NCBI RefSeq assembly: GCF_000304335.1
Contig: NZ_CAJF01000038.1
Coordinates: 1 to 34,763 of the forward strand
DNA length: 34,763 bases
Direction of reading: 5' to 3'
From: Microbacterium yannicii PS01
GTDB lineage: Bacteria > Actinomycetota > Actinomycetes > Actinomycetales > Microbacteriaceae
The translations under genes and the position numbers were made by a program. The first letter of the stretch is position 1. Every line of letters starts with the position of its first letter. Positions 8,742-16,251 of the stretch are shown here, in pieces. Under the pieces are notes generated by a model, which saw only the letters and a program-made list of their open reading frames with translations, did no database searches and had not been told where the DNA came from.

Positions 8742-10664
8742 CTACGAGACGGCGGCCTCGAGCGGCTCGACGCGCAGGCGGCGACGGCGCAGCACGAGCA
8801 CGGCGCCGATCACGAGCAGGGCGAGTCCGACCAGTCCTGCGCCGCCGGCGATCACTCCGCCGGTGACGGCGAGCGCGCCGCTGGCTGTGACGGTGACGTC
8901 GACGGATGCTGTCGCCCCCGAGTCCGCGCCCACGGCGACGACCTCGTGGGCACCGGGCTCGGCTCCGGACGGCAGCGTCAGCTCACCGCTGATCACGCCG
9001 GCGTCATCCGCTTCCAGCGTTCCGACCTTCAGCGGGTCGGAGTGGAGCGTGACGGCCACCTTCTCACCGGCCGCGAAACCCGAGCCGCTCAGCTCGAACT
9101 TCTCACCCGGCGCCAGCGTCGTGTCCGACAGCGAGATGCGTGCCGCCTCGTCCTGGCCCTCCCCCGAGCCGCCGCCCGTGCCGGGGGTCGCACCGTCGGT
9201 CGGCTCCGGCGTGGGAGTCGCCGTCTCGGTCGGCTCGGGTGTCGGCGTCGCGGTCTCGGTCGGCTCGGGCGTCGGCTCAGGCGTCGGCTCGACGACCTCG
9301 CACGGCGACTCGTCGGTGTGGATCTCGCCGCCGGGGTCGCCGTTGATGCAGGATCGGCCCGCAGGGGTTCCCATCGACTGGCTCGTCCAGTCGCGCGGCA
9401 TGATCGAGAACGTCTGCCAGTGCGTCTGCATCGGGCTCTGGTCCTCGTCGCGCACCACATGGTGGAAGCCGCTGTTCACCCAGGCGACAGGATCGGTGAG
9501 AGACTGCCCGGCCGCCGAGGCGACGTACTCGACGACGTTCTTCTCGGCGCACGCCGGGTTGAGGTTGTTCGTCGCGTACTCCTGGCAGGCGTTGTAATTC
9601 GTGAAGGTCAGCAGCGGCTGCGTCACGGCGTCGCCCTGGTACAGCTGCGATCCGGGGAACACGAACTCGTACGACCGCTCGTGCCCGTCGGCGTTGGTGC
9701 TGTTCGGCGCGGCGACGCGCCACCACGTCAGGTCGTTCACCGGGGCGAGGTTCGCTGGGCTCGCGACCGTCGTCGGAGTGGTGTGCATGAGGTTCGTGCG
9801 CTCCCCCTCCTCGCCGAGCACCGAGTCGTACTGTTCGACCGCCATCTGGTCCTGGCCGTCCAGCCCGAAGTCGAGGCGCCAGATCGCGTTGTGCCAGTGG
9901 GATGCCGCGAAGGCGGTGTCGCCGGTACCGACCGGCCATCCCGTGGTGGCGTCGGCGTCGAAGTCCTCGTACGAGATGTCGCCGGTCGCCCCGAGGTCGA
10001 AGGCGATGCCGCCCTCATCGGTGAATTCGATCTTCGTCGCGTACTCGTACCAGTCGACCTTCGAGATGATCTGCAGGCTGAAGCCCTGCGCCTCGGTGGT
10101 GAACAGCGGCGCGTCCTCGATGGACCCCCACGACTGCTCGTGCGACCGGTACGCCATAGGGCTCGTGGTGTCGGTGATGCACAGCGCCGGGATGGTGCGC
10201 ATCCACGTCGTGGTCGAGCCGCCGCGCGTGGTGGTCCAGGTCTGGGCGACGTCCTTCAGCTCGCCCGAGCCGCATTCGGCCGCGCTGAGCTTCTGCAGGT
10301 ACTGGTTGCCGAATCCGTACGACGTGATGTCGTTCCACACGTTCTTGCCGGTGTCGTAGGGCACGTGGAGCTGCCCGAGGTAGACCGAGTCGAGCACGCG
10401 GCGGTACGCCGACTCGCCGGGTGCTCTCACGCCGACCTGCTCGAGCACGAGGCCCTTCTTGCTGTCGACGCGCCAGCACATCTGCCACGAGGTGCCGTTG
10501 TCGAACGACTTCTCGATCAGCGCATCGCCCGAGCAGTTGATGGGCGGCGGCGCGGCGGTGGCCGCCGTGGCGGGGACGACGGCGATCCCGGCGGCGACCG
10601 CGAGGGCCGCCGCGGCGAGCGCGATCGTGCGGGTGAGCTTCTTCACGGGTGCGATGCCTCTCAT
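8742..10664 (-). CDS. Copper amine oxidase catalytic-domain protein, secreted, C-terminal LAVTG anchor
   Basis: A 640-residue exported protein. Signal peptide 1-38; CAO-like catalytic domain about 45-430; EPTP/ETATPTP stalk 459-494; a small Ig-like domain; then LAVTG (598-602), a hydrophobic helix and RRRR, i.e. a LAxTG-type sorting signal. Compared with Arthrobacter amine oxidase from memory, the catalytic base Asp112 (NDITSYGFG), the TPQ-precursor Tyr206 (WYEY), copper ligands His256/His258 (SHWH before RLDFGLDG) and His401/402 (FHHVVRDED) all align. The usual Asn before the TPQ Tyr is Trp205. The family's N2/N3 domains are missing here but encoded by the overlapping upstream gene. Predicted reaction: oxidative deamination of primary amines to aldehyde, ammonia and H2O2. 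ATG 10664 overlaps the upstream stop; GTG 10646 is an alternative start. Confidence 0.85.
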   Translation of the reverse strand: MRGIAPVKKLTRTIALAAAALAVAAGIAVVPATAATAAPPPINCSGDALIEKSFDNGTSWQMCWRVDSKKGLVLEQVGVRAPGESAYRRVLDSVYLGQLHVPYDTGKNVWNDITSYGFGNQYLQKLSAAECGSGELKDVAQTWTTTRGGSTTTWMRTIPALCITDTTSPMAYRSHEQSWGSIEDAPLFTTEAQGFSLQIISKVDWYEYATKIEFTDEGGIAFDLGATGDISYEDFDADATTGWPVGTGDTAFAASHWHNAIWRLDFGLDGQDQMAVEQYDSVLGEEGERTNLMHTTPTTVASPANLAPVNDLTWWRVAAPNSTNADGHERSYEFVFPGSQLYQGDAVTQPLLTFTNYNACQEYATNNLNPACAEKNVVEYVASAAGQSLTDPVAWVNSGFHHVVRDEDQSPMQTHWQTFSIMPRDWTSQSMGTPAGRSCINGDPGGEIHTDESPCEVVEPTPEPTPEPTETATPTPEPTETATPTPEPTDGATPGTGGGSGEGQDEAARISLSDTTLAPGEKFELSGSGFAAGEKVAVTLHSDPLKVGTLEADDAGVISGELTLPSGAEPGAHEVVAVGADSGATASVDVTVTASGALAVTGGVIAGGAGLVGLALLVIGAVLVLRRRRLRVEPLEAAVS

Positions 10665-11410
10665 CGGATGCCGATCACGGCGCGGGTGGACAGGTCGACG
10701 ACGAATCCGGTCGTGTCGAGGTAGCCGCCGCCGGGGATGCGGAACTGCATCTCCACGCAGCGGTCGATCGCGCAGGCCTCGCCGCCGATCGAGCTGGCGT
10801 CGGGCACGAACGCCCCGCCGCTGACGCCGAGCTGGTCGATCGAGGTGAGCTCGTCGCCGGTGATCGACTGGAATTCGGTGCGCACGGCGGCCGAGGCATC
10901 CGTGCTCTCGAGGAAGACCGCGAAGGCGTAGTCGATCTCGTCGGCACTGGGCGGCGGCTGCACGCCCTGCTTCGACGAGCTCTCGACCGTGCCGCCGCTG
11001 AGGTTCACGGCCTGCACGAGAGTCTGGTTCGAGGAGTAGTCGTAGAGGACGACGTCGACGATGCGGTCGGCCACGTCGACGTCGCGCGTGGTGACGTCGA
11101 TCGACAGCACCTGCGGCGCGTCGGAGCCGTCGACCGAGGTGACATCCTCGGGCACGCTGGCGTCGGTAGTGGCGAGGTGCAGCGCGTAGCTGAGCTCGTC
11201 CGGGCTCAGCGGGTCGCGGGCCGCGCCGAGGGCCGGCTTGTCGGTGACGACGGCGACCTCGTCGGAGGCCGAAGCCTCCGGCGCGCTGGCTCCGCTGACC
11301 GCGGGGATGGCGATGAATCCGGCCACGATCGCGGCAGCGGCGACGGCCGCCCCGCCCATGATCGCGTACGGCGCTCTGACTTTTCGGGTGCTGCTCGGTG
11401 GTGATTGCAC
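10661..11410 (-). CDS. Membrane-anchored protein resembling the N2/N3 domains of copper amine oxidase
   Basis: A 249-residue protein with an N-terminal signal anchor (about 14-42, Ala/Ile/Val-rich). The mature part starts RDPLSPDELSYALHLA, like the CAO N2 opening (xPLSxxEI). It continues IVDVVLYDYSSNQTLVQAVN and GTVESSSKQGVQPPPSADEI, which matches the N3 region (V-D/N-L-x-G-x-V, then GVQPP-L-x-x-E). It ends in a strand GFVVDLSTRAVIGI, where full-length CAOs pass into the catalytic domain. The next gene begins exactly with that catalytic part, joined by a 4-bp ATGA overlap. GTG 11410 is preceded by AGGAGG. Predicted to pair with the downstream catalytic subunit at the cell surface; this is inference from domain order and coupling. 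Confidence 0.72.
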   Translation of the reverse strand: MQSPPSSTRKVRAPYAIMGGAAVAAAAIVAGFIAIPAVSGASAPEASASDEVAVVTDKPALGAARDPLSPDELSYALHLATTDASVPEDVTSVDGSDAPQVLSIDVTTRDVDVADRIVDVVLYDYSSNQTLVQAVNLSGGTVESSSKQGVQPPPSADEIDYAFAVFLESTDASAAVRTEFQSITGDELTSIDQLGVSGGAFVPDASSIGGEACAIDRCVEMQFRIPGGGYLDTTGFVVDLSTRAVIGIR

Positions 11411-11682
11411 CGGACCTCCTGGAGGCGATTGCGTGACACGTGGCTCCGCCGTGCGAAGCGCTCCGACGCTATGGGCGTGCTGTTTCGTCGGGCCCCGACG
11501 TGGTGTTTCGGGCGTGTAACTCCAGGTGGCACATCGGCAGGACGCGGCGGGTTGTCCGGTACCGCGGCGCCGATCCGGAGCGCGCGCATCCCGCGCTCGA
11601 GCCGTCGCGTCCGGCCGTCTACGACCGCGACGGGCGGCCGCTTGCGACGGCTCGGGGCCGACCGCCCCGCTACGCTGATCCG
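11411..11682. promoter_or_regulatory. Divergent intergenic region with 15-bp palindrome flanked by TGTTTCG repeats
   Basis: This region separates the split amine oxidase operon (minus) from ppx (plus). It contains CGTCGGGCCCCGACG (11486-11500), a 7+7 palindrome. TGTTTCG directly repeated on either side (about 11481 and 11504) gives a symmetric-looking operator candidate about 75-95 bp upstream of the amine oxidase operon start. On the minus strand TAGCGT (11467-11472) is a possible -10. No regulator is identified. Confidence 0.4.
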
Positions 11683-11685
11683 GTG
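11671..11685 (+). promoter_or_regulatory. Leaderless promoter -10 (TACGCT) directly before ppx
   Basis: TACGCT at 11671-11676 fits the actinobacterial TAnnnT -10 and ends six bases before GTG 11683. Transcription would begin at or next to the start codon, and there is no Shine-Dalgarno. No good -35 is visible at 16-18 bp. Confidence 0.55.
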
Positions 11686-12627
11686 CGCCTCGGAGTCCTC
11701 GACATCGGCTCGAACACCGTCCATCTCCTCGTCGCGGACGTGCGGCCGGGCGGTCGCCCCCTCGCCACCACGACGCAGCGCACCGTCCTTCGTCTGATGC
11801 GGTACCTCGACGCCGACGGGGCGATCACCGAGGAGGGCGTGACGGCCCTCGTGAACGCGGTGACCGAGGCCCGGGCGGTGGCGACCGCCGAGAACGTCGA
11901 CGAGCTTCTTGCGACGGCGACCTCGGCGGTGCGCGAAGCCGCGAACGGCCCCGACGTCATCGCCCGGATCGAAGAGGCACTCGGGCAGCCGCTGCAGGTG
12001 CTGGGCGGTGAGACCGAGGCGCGCTACACGTTCCTCGCGGTGCGCCGCTGGTTCGGGTGGGCCGCCGGGCAGATCCTGCTCTTCGACATCGGCGGCGGGT
12101 CGCTCGAGCTCGCGGCCGGAGCCGACGAGCTGCCCGACGCCGCGGCATCCGTCCCCCTCGGCGCCGGCCGAATGACGATCCAGTTCCTTCCCGACGACCC
12201 ACCCGGCGAGGCGGCGGTCGAGCGGTTGCGGGCACACACCCGCTCGACGCTGGCGCCGGTCGTCGACACATTCGGCACGCTGCCGCGCCCCGATCACGTC
12301 GTGGGGTCGTCGAAGGCGATCCGGTCCCTGGCCAAGCTCGTGGGCTATCCGGTTCCGGGTTGGTCGGGAATCGAGCGGATGCTGCTGCCCCGCGCCGCGC
12401 TGGGCTCGTGGATTCCGCGCCTCGCGCGGCTTCCGGCCTCCGCCCGGCAGGAGCTGCCCGGCATCACCGCCGACCGCACCTTCCAGATCGTCGCGGGAGC
12501 GGTGGTGCTGCACGAGGCGATGAAGGCGATGGACGTCGAAGAGCTCGAGGTGTCGCCGTGGGCGCTGCGGGAAGGCGTGCTGCTGCGCTACATCGAGTCG
12601 CTGAACTGGAGCACGCCCGGCACCTAG
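11683..12627 (+). CDS. Ppx/GppA phosphatase family protein (exopolyphosphatase-like)
   Basis: A 314-residue cytoplasmic ASKHA-fold enzyme expected to hydrolyse polyphosphate or (p)ppGpp. VRLGVLDIGSNTVHLLVADV is the phosphate-1 motif, followed by TVLRLMRYL and ATATSAVREAANG. QVLGGETEARYTFLAVRR and then FDIGGGSLEL (phosphate-2) complete the active site; ADHVVGSSKAIRSLAKL-like and EGVLLRYI segments are C-terminal. Length fits the short actinobacterial Ppx group. I chose GTG 11683 because the family motif begins at once and a -10 sits six bases upstream; the longer open frame upstream is not protein-like. The TAG stop shares CTAG with the stop of the convergent TetR gene. Confidence 0.92.
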   Translation: MRLGVLDIGSNTVHLLVADVRPGGRPLATTTQRTVLRLMRYLDADGAITEEGVTALVNAVTEARAVATAENVDELLATATSAVREAANGPDVIARIEEALGQPLQVLGGETEARYTFLAVRRWFGWAAGQILLFDIGGGSLELAAGADELPDAAASVPLGAGRMTIQFLPDDPPGEAAVERLRAHTRSTLAPVVDTFGTLPRPDHVVGSSKAIRSLAKLVGYPVPGWSGIERMLLPRAALGSWIPRLARLPASARQELPGITADRTFQIVAGAVVLHEAMKAMDVEELEVSPWALREGVLLRYIESLNWSTPGT

Positions 12628-13388
12628 GCCGGAACGCTCTCGGTGAAGGCCGTGTACACGCCGTAGACGGCGAGCGCGGCGAGGTGCCACTCCCGGGGTC
12701 CCTCCGGGCCGAGCGCCACCTCGTGTGAGCCGCCGATGAGAGCGGGGCTGATGCGCCGGTGGTCGCCCATTCCGTCGATGACGGCGACGATCGCGACGGC
12801 GAGGTCGCGCTCGCTGAGGCCGTTGCGCATGCGCAGGCCGAAGACGGAATTCAGCTCCCGGTAGATGACAGCCATGCGATCCACGTACCGATCGACGATC
12901 TCGGCGAGCTGCGCGCGGATGTTCTCGCCGCCCGGCACGGCGTCGCCGCTCGCCAGCGCCGCTGACATCGTGCGGTAGACGCGCCACGCCGCCGTGGTCT
13001 CGACGGCGACCATGTTGTGGGCGACCGTGGCGCGGACCGCATCCCGGAGGGCGATCTCGCGTCCTTCGGCCGTGCGCATCGCATCCGCGTTCGCTCCGAT
13101 GAGCTGGTCGAGAAGAGACAGCGTCGGCTGGTCGAACCCGGTTCCGAAGTTCGGGTCGGCCTCGAACAGCGCGCGCACAAGGTCGGCGACGAAGGCGGCG
13201 CGGTCGGGCCAGATACGGAAGACGGTGGACCGGGGGACGCCGGCGACGCGGATCAGGTCTTCCAGCTCGATGTTCGCGTAGTCCAGCAGCAGGCCCTCGG
13301 CGTGGACGCGCTCGACGGCGACCTCGAGCATGAGTGCTCGAGTCTCGCCGGCGGGTCGCCGCGAGCGGGTCGCCTGTTGCTGCACCAC
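12624..13388 (-). CDS. TetR-family transcriptional regulator
   Basis: A 254-residue regulator. A Gln/Arg-rich start is followed by a TetR DNA-binding domain at about residues 15-65: RALMLEVAVERVHAEG, then IELEDLIRVAGVPRSTVFRIWPDRAAFVADLV, the TetR HTH signature (x-AGV-xxxTxFxxxxxKxxL). The C-terminal ligand domain is helical and divergent. Starts GTG 13388 or 13385: GGGGAG lies eight bases upstream of the first, and GATAAT six bases upstream of the second. It is divergent from the 6C-type RNA and the DUF4062-STAND gene, one or both of which could be its targets. It converges on ppx with a 3-4 bp overlap of stop codons. Confidence 0.9.
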   Translation of the reverse strand: MVQQQATRSRRPAGETRALMLEVAVERVHAEGLLLDYANIELEDLIRVAGVPRSTVFRIWPDRAAFVADLVRALFEADPNFGTGFDQPTLSLLDQLIGANADAMRTAEGREIALRDAVRATVAHNMVAVETTAAWRVYRTMSAALASGDAVPGGENIRAQLAEIVDRYVDRMAVIYRELNSVFGLRMRNGLSERDLAVAIVAVIDGMGDHRRISPALIGGSHEVALGPEGPREWHLAALAVYGVYTAFTESVPA

Positions 13389-13411
13389 TCGATTATCTCC
13401 CCAGAGCCGCG

Positions 13412-13530
13412 TGGAAAACATCGTGGTGCCGGGCCCCCCAGGACCCGGCACCACTGTGGGCCGCCGAAACCACCCGAAGGATCCGACGGACGGCGTGCAC
13501 AGAGCCCCCCGGTCGTGCACACCGGCCTCC
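13412..13530 (+). ncRNA. 6C RNA (two C-rich-loop hairpins)
   Basis: Two adjacent hairpins each present a run of six cytosines in the loop, the defining feature of 6C RNA (Rfam) of high-GC Gram-positives, called B11/6C in mycobacteria. Hairpin 1 is GTGGTGCCGGG (13423-13433) with CCCGGCACCAC (13444-13454), loop CCCCCCAGGA. Hairpin 2 is GTGCAC (13495-13500) with GTGCAC (13515-13520), loop AGAGCCCCCCGGTC, plus GG/CC pairs outside. A conserved-looking linker lies between them. 6C RNAs act in trans on G-rich Shine-Dalgarno regions through their C-loops. Exact ends are not visible; a possible plus-strand -10 GATTAT (13391-13396) would start the RNA near 13403. It lies between divergent TetR and DUF4062-STAND genes. 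Confidence 0.85.
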
Positions 13531-13635
13531 CACTCTATGTACTAGGAGTCTCAAGTCTCAAATTATTCCTTGGCGATTCCTCCTTGAGAAGCGGAACCTC
13601 TGGACGCTCCGCGGGGGGTGGGCCACACTCTGACT

Positions 13636-16251
13636 ATGGAGGCGCCCGCGGCGATCCGCACTCCCGACCAGCGCATCCGGGTCTTCGTCAGTTCGACACT
13701 GAGAGAGCTGGAGCCCGAGCGACGTGCGGCGCGCGAGGTGATCGAGCGGATGCACCTCGCGCCCGTCATGTTCGAGCTGGGTGCGCGACCGCATCCCCCG
13801 CGAGAGCTCTACCGGTCCTACCTCGCGCAGAGCGACATCTTCATCGGGCTTTACTGGGAGCGGTACGGGTGGGTGGCTCCCGATGAGGAGATCTCGGGTC
13901 TCGAGGACGAGTACCGCCTCTCGACACGACTGCCCAGTCTCATCTACATCAAGGACCCGGCGCCCGAGCGCGAAGAGCGTCTCGACGGGCTGCTCGGCCG
14001 CATCCGCTCCGACGACCGCAGTTCGTACAAGTCGTTCACCACGCCCGAGGAGCTGGCCGCGCTGATCGAGGGCGATCTCGCCACGCTCCTCGCCGAGCGA
14101 TTCGACGCCGGGCGTGCCGCGCCCGCCGGCGACCCCACCGAGGCGCTGTCGATGCCCGACATCCCGGCGCCGTACACCTCGCTCGTCGGGCGGGAGGCCG
14201 ACATCGACGCGGTGCGGGCACTGCTCGCCGACGGCCGCAACCGCATCGTGTCCATCGTCGGGCCCGGAGGCGTGGGCAAGTCGCGCCTCGCCATCGAAGT
14301 GGCGCAGGATGCCGCGCGCCACGGTCGTCAGGTCGGCTTCGCCCTCCTCGAGACGGTCGCCTCGCCCGACCGCGTGGTGACCGCGCTCGCCCGCGCGCTC
14401 GGCGTGCGCGACGCCGGCGACGAGCCGCTCGAAGACAAGGTGGTCGCCGCGGTCGACGACAGCGACGTGCTGCTCGTCGTGGACAACATGGAGCACCTCC
14501 TCGACGCGGCCGACCTGCTCGTCCGCCTCATCACCCGCACTCCGCGGCTGCAGCTCCTGGTCACCAGCCGTTCGCCGCTGCGGGTGCGGGCCGAGCGGGT
14601 GTTCGATCTCGCTCCGCTGGAGACGCCCGCAGATCTCGGGGCCGCGGCATCCGTCATCGCCGACCTCTCGAGCGGGTCGGCGCCGGCGGGCCTGTCGGCG
14701 GTCGAGCTCTTCGTGGAGCGGGCGCAAGCTGCGCACCCGGCGTTCCGGCTGACAGCCGAGAACGTCGCCGATGTGATCGCGATCTGCCGGGCGCTGGACG
14801 GCATGCCGCTCGCCATCGAGCTCGCCGCGGCGCGCGTGCGCACGCTCACCCCCCGAGACATTCTGGCGCGGCTGGACTCGGCTCTCGCGCTGCTGGTGAG
14901 CGGCGCCCGCGACCTTCCCGAGCGGCAGCGCGCGCTGAGCCGCACGATCCAGTGGAGCGTCGACCTGCTCGACGACGACGGGCGCGCGGCGCTGGCAGCG
15001 CTGTCGGTGTTCTCGGGAAGCTTCACGCTGGCCGCCGCCGAGAGCGTGCTTCGCGCCGTCGGCGTCCCCGATCCCCTTGCCGCCGTCGAATCCCTCGTCG
15101 ATGCGAGTCTTCTCAGTCGCAGCACGCGGGGAGGAATGCAGCTGTTCCGGCTCCTGTCGCTGGTGCGCGCGTACGGCCACACCCTCGGCGCCTCGGTGAG
15201 CCGGCAGACCGCGACGGACGCCTGGATCGCCTACTACCGCACCCTCGCCCGTACCGCCGCGACGCATCTGCGCGGGCAGGACCAGCTCGAGTGGCTGGCC
15301 CGCCTGGAGCAGGAGTCCGAGAACCTCGCCGGCGTGATGCGCACCCTTCTGGATCGAGGCGACCACGACGCCGCGGCGGAGTACGCGTGGTCTCAGTACC
15401 TGTTCCTGTGGATCGGCGGCTACCTCGGGCTGGTCCGCGACTGGATGACGGAGGTGCTGGATGCCGCGGCTCGCTCGGACCGGACCGTCACGCCGCTCTC
15501 GCCACGAAGTCGCGCCATCGCGCTGTACTACGCCAACGCCATACGGCTGTGGGAAGACCTCGAATTCGACACGGCGCCCGGAGTGCGAGAGAGCCGGGAC
15601 CTCTTCCGGCGCGCCGGCGATGGGGCCGGCGGTGCGCTGGCGGGGGTATCGGTGGCGCTCGCGCTGCTGGCGCGCCCCACGGGTCCGGAGATCGGCGCGG
15701 CGACCGCCGAGCTGACCGACAGCCTGGACGCCTTCCGCGAAGCCGGCGATGCGTGGGGCCAGGCCATGGCGCTCGTGATGCTGGGCCGCATCGACATGCT
15801 CACCGGCGACATGACGACCGCACTCAGCCGCTACGAAGAGAGCCTGACGCTCGCGAGTGCGCATGGCGAGCGGCTCGGCGTCGGAATCGCGCTGAACCAC
15901 CGAGGCTGGGCGAAGGTGATGGGCGGAGACCTCGAGGGCGGCCGGGAGGACTTCGCCACGGGCCTGGACGGCTCGCTCGCGCTGGGGCACGACGAGGGCA
16001 TCGCGTACGGTCTCGAGGCGTTCGTAGGATTGAAGGCGATCCAGGGCGACGCCGTCGCCGCCGGAAGGCTGCTCGGCGCCGCCCAGGCGCTGCGCCGCCG
16101 CAAGGGCATCCTGAACCCCGGCGCGTTCGAGTTCTACATGATCCCGCTCGGCGCGCTTCGCGAGAGCGGCCTCGGGGATGAGCTCGACCGCGGCATCGCC
16201 GAGGGCTCCGCACTCACCGTCGCCGAGGCTCTGCACGATGTCCGGGCCTGA
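13636..16251 (+). CDS. DUF4062 - STAND (NB-ARC-like) ATPase - TPR protein
   Basis: An 871-residue multidomain switch. DUF4062 lies at about residues 12-120: RIRVFVSSTLRELEPERRAA, ELYRSYLAQSDIFIGLYWERYGW, GLEDEYRLS and PSLIYIK. A STAND ATPase follows at about 175-480: YTSLVGREADID, Walker A GPGGVGKSRLA near 212, Walker B VLLVVDNMEHLL near 280, sensor VTSRSPLRVRAE, and the GxP motif GMPLAIELAAARV near 393. A winged-helix-like LPERQRALSRTIQWSVDLLD region follows, then TPR-like helices to the end. No C-terminal HTH is present, unlike LuxR/AfsR relatives. Function could be signalling or NLR-like defence, with DUF4062 as effector; unproven. ATG 13636 chosen; GTG 13618 possible. It overlaps the next gene by 14 bp. 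Confidence 0.9.
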   Translation: MEAPAAIRTPDQRIRVFVSSTLRELEPERRAAREVIERMHLAPVMFELGARPHPPRELYRSYLAQSDIFIGLYWERYGWVAPDEEISGLEDEYRLSTRLPSLIYIKDPAPEREERLDGLLGRIRSDDRSSYKSFTTPEELAALIEGDLATLLAERFDAGRAAPAGDPTEALSMPDIPAPYTSLVGREADIDAVRALLADGRNRIVSIVGPGGVGKSRLAIEVAQDAARHGRQVGFALLETVASPDRVVTALARALGVRDAGDEPLEDKVVAAVDDSDVLLVVDNMEHLLDAADLLVRLITRTPRLQLLVTSRSPLRVRAERVFDLAPLETPADLGAAASVIADLSSGSAPAGLSAVELFVERAQAAHPAFRLTAENVADVIAICRALDGMPLAIELAAARVRTLTPRDILARLDSALALLVSGARDLPERQRALSRTIQWSVDLLDDDGRAALAALSVFSGSFTLAAAESVLRAVGVPDPLAAVESLVDASLLSRSTRGGMQLFRLLSLVRAYGHTLGASVSRQTATDAWIAYYRTLARTAATHLRGQDQLEWLARLEQESENLAGVMRTLLDRGDHDAAAEYAWSQYLFLWIGGYLGLVRDWMTEVLDAAARSDRTVTPLSPRSRAIALYYANAIRLWEDLEFDTAPGVRESRDLFRRAGDGAGGALAGVSVALALLARPTGPEIGAATAELTDSLDAFREAGDAWGQAMALVMLGRIDMLTGDMTTALSRYEESLTLASAHGERLGVGIALNHRGWAKVMGGDLEGGREDFATGLDGSLALGHDEGIAYGLEAFVGLKAIQGDAVAAGRLLGAAQALRRRKGILNPGAFEFYMIPLGALRESGLGDELDRGIAEGSALTVAEALHDVRA

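Noticed and set aside
10661..10664. Frameshift explanation for the split amine oxidase
   Set aside because: The downstream gene has its own complete signal peptide and start within an ATGA overlap, which a simple frameshift in a single-chain gene would not create.
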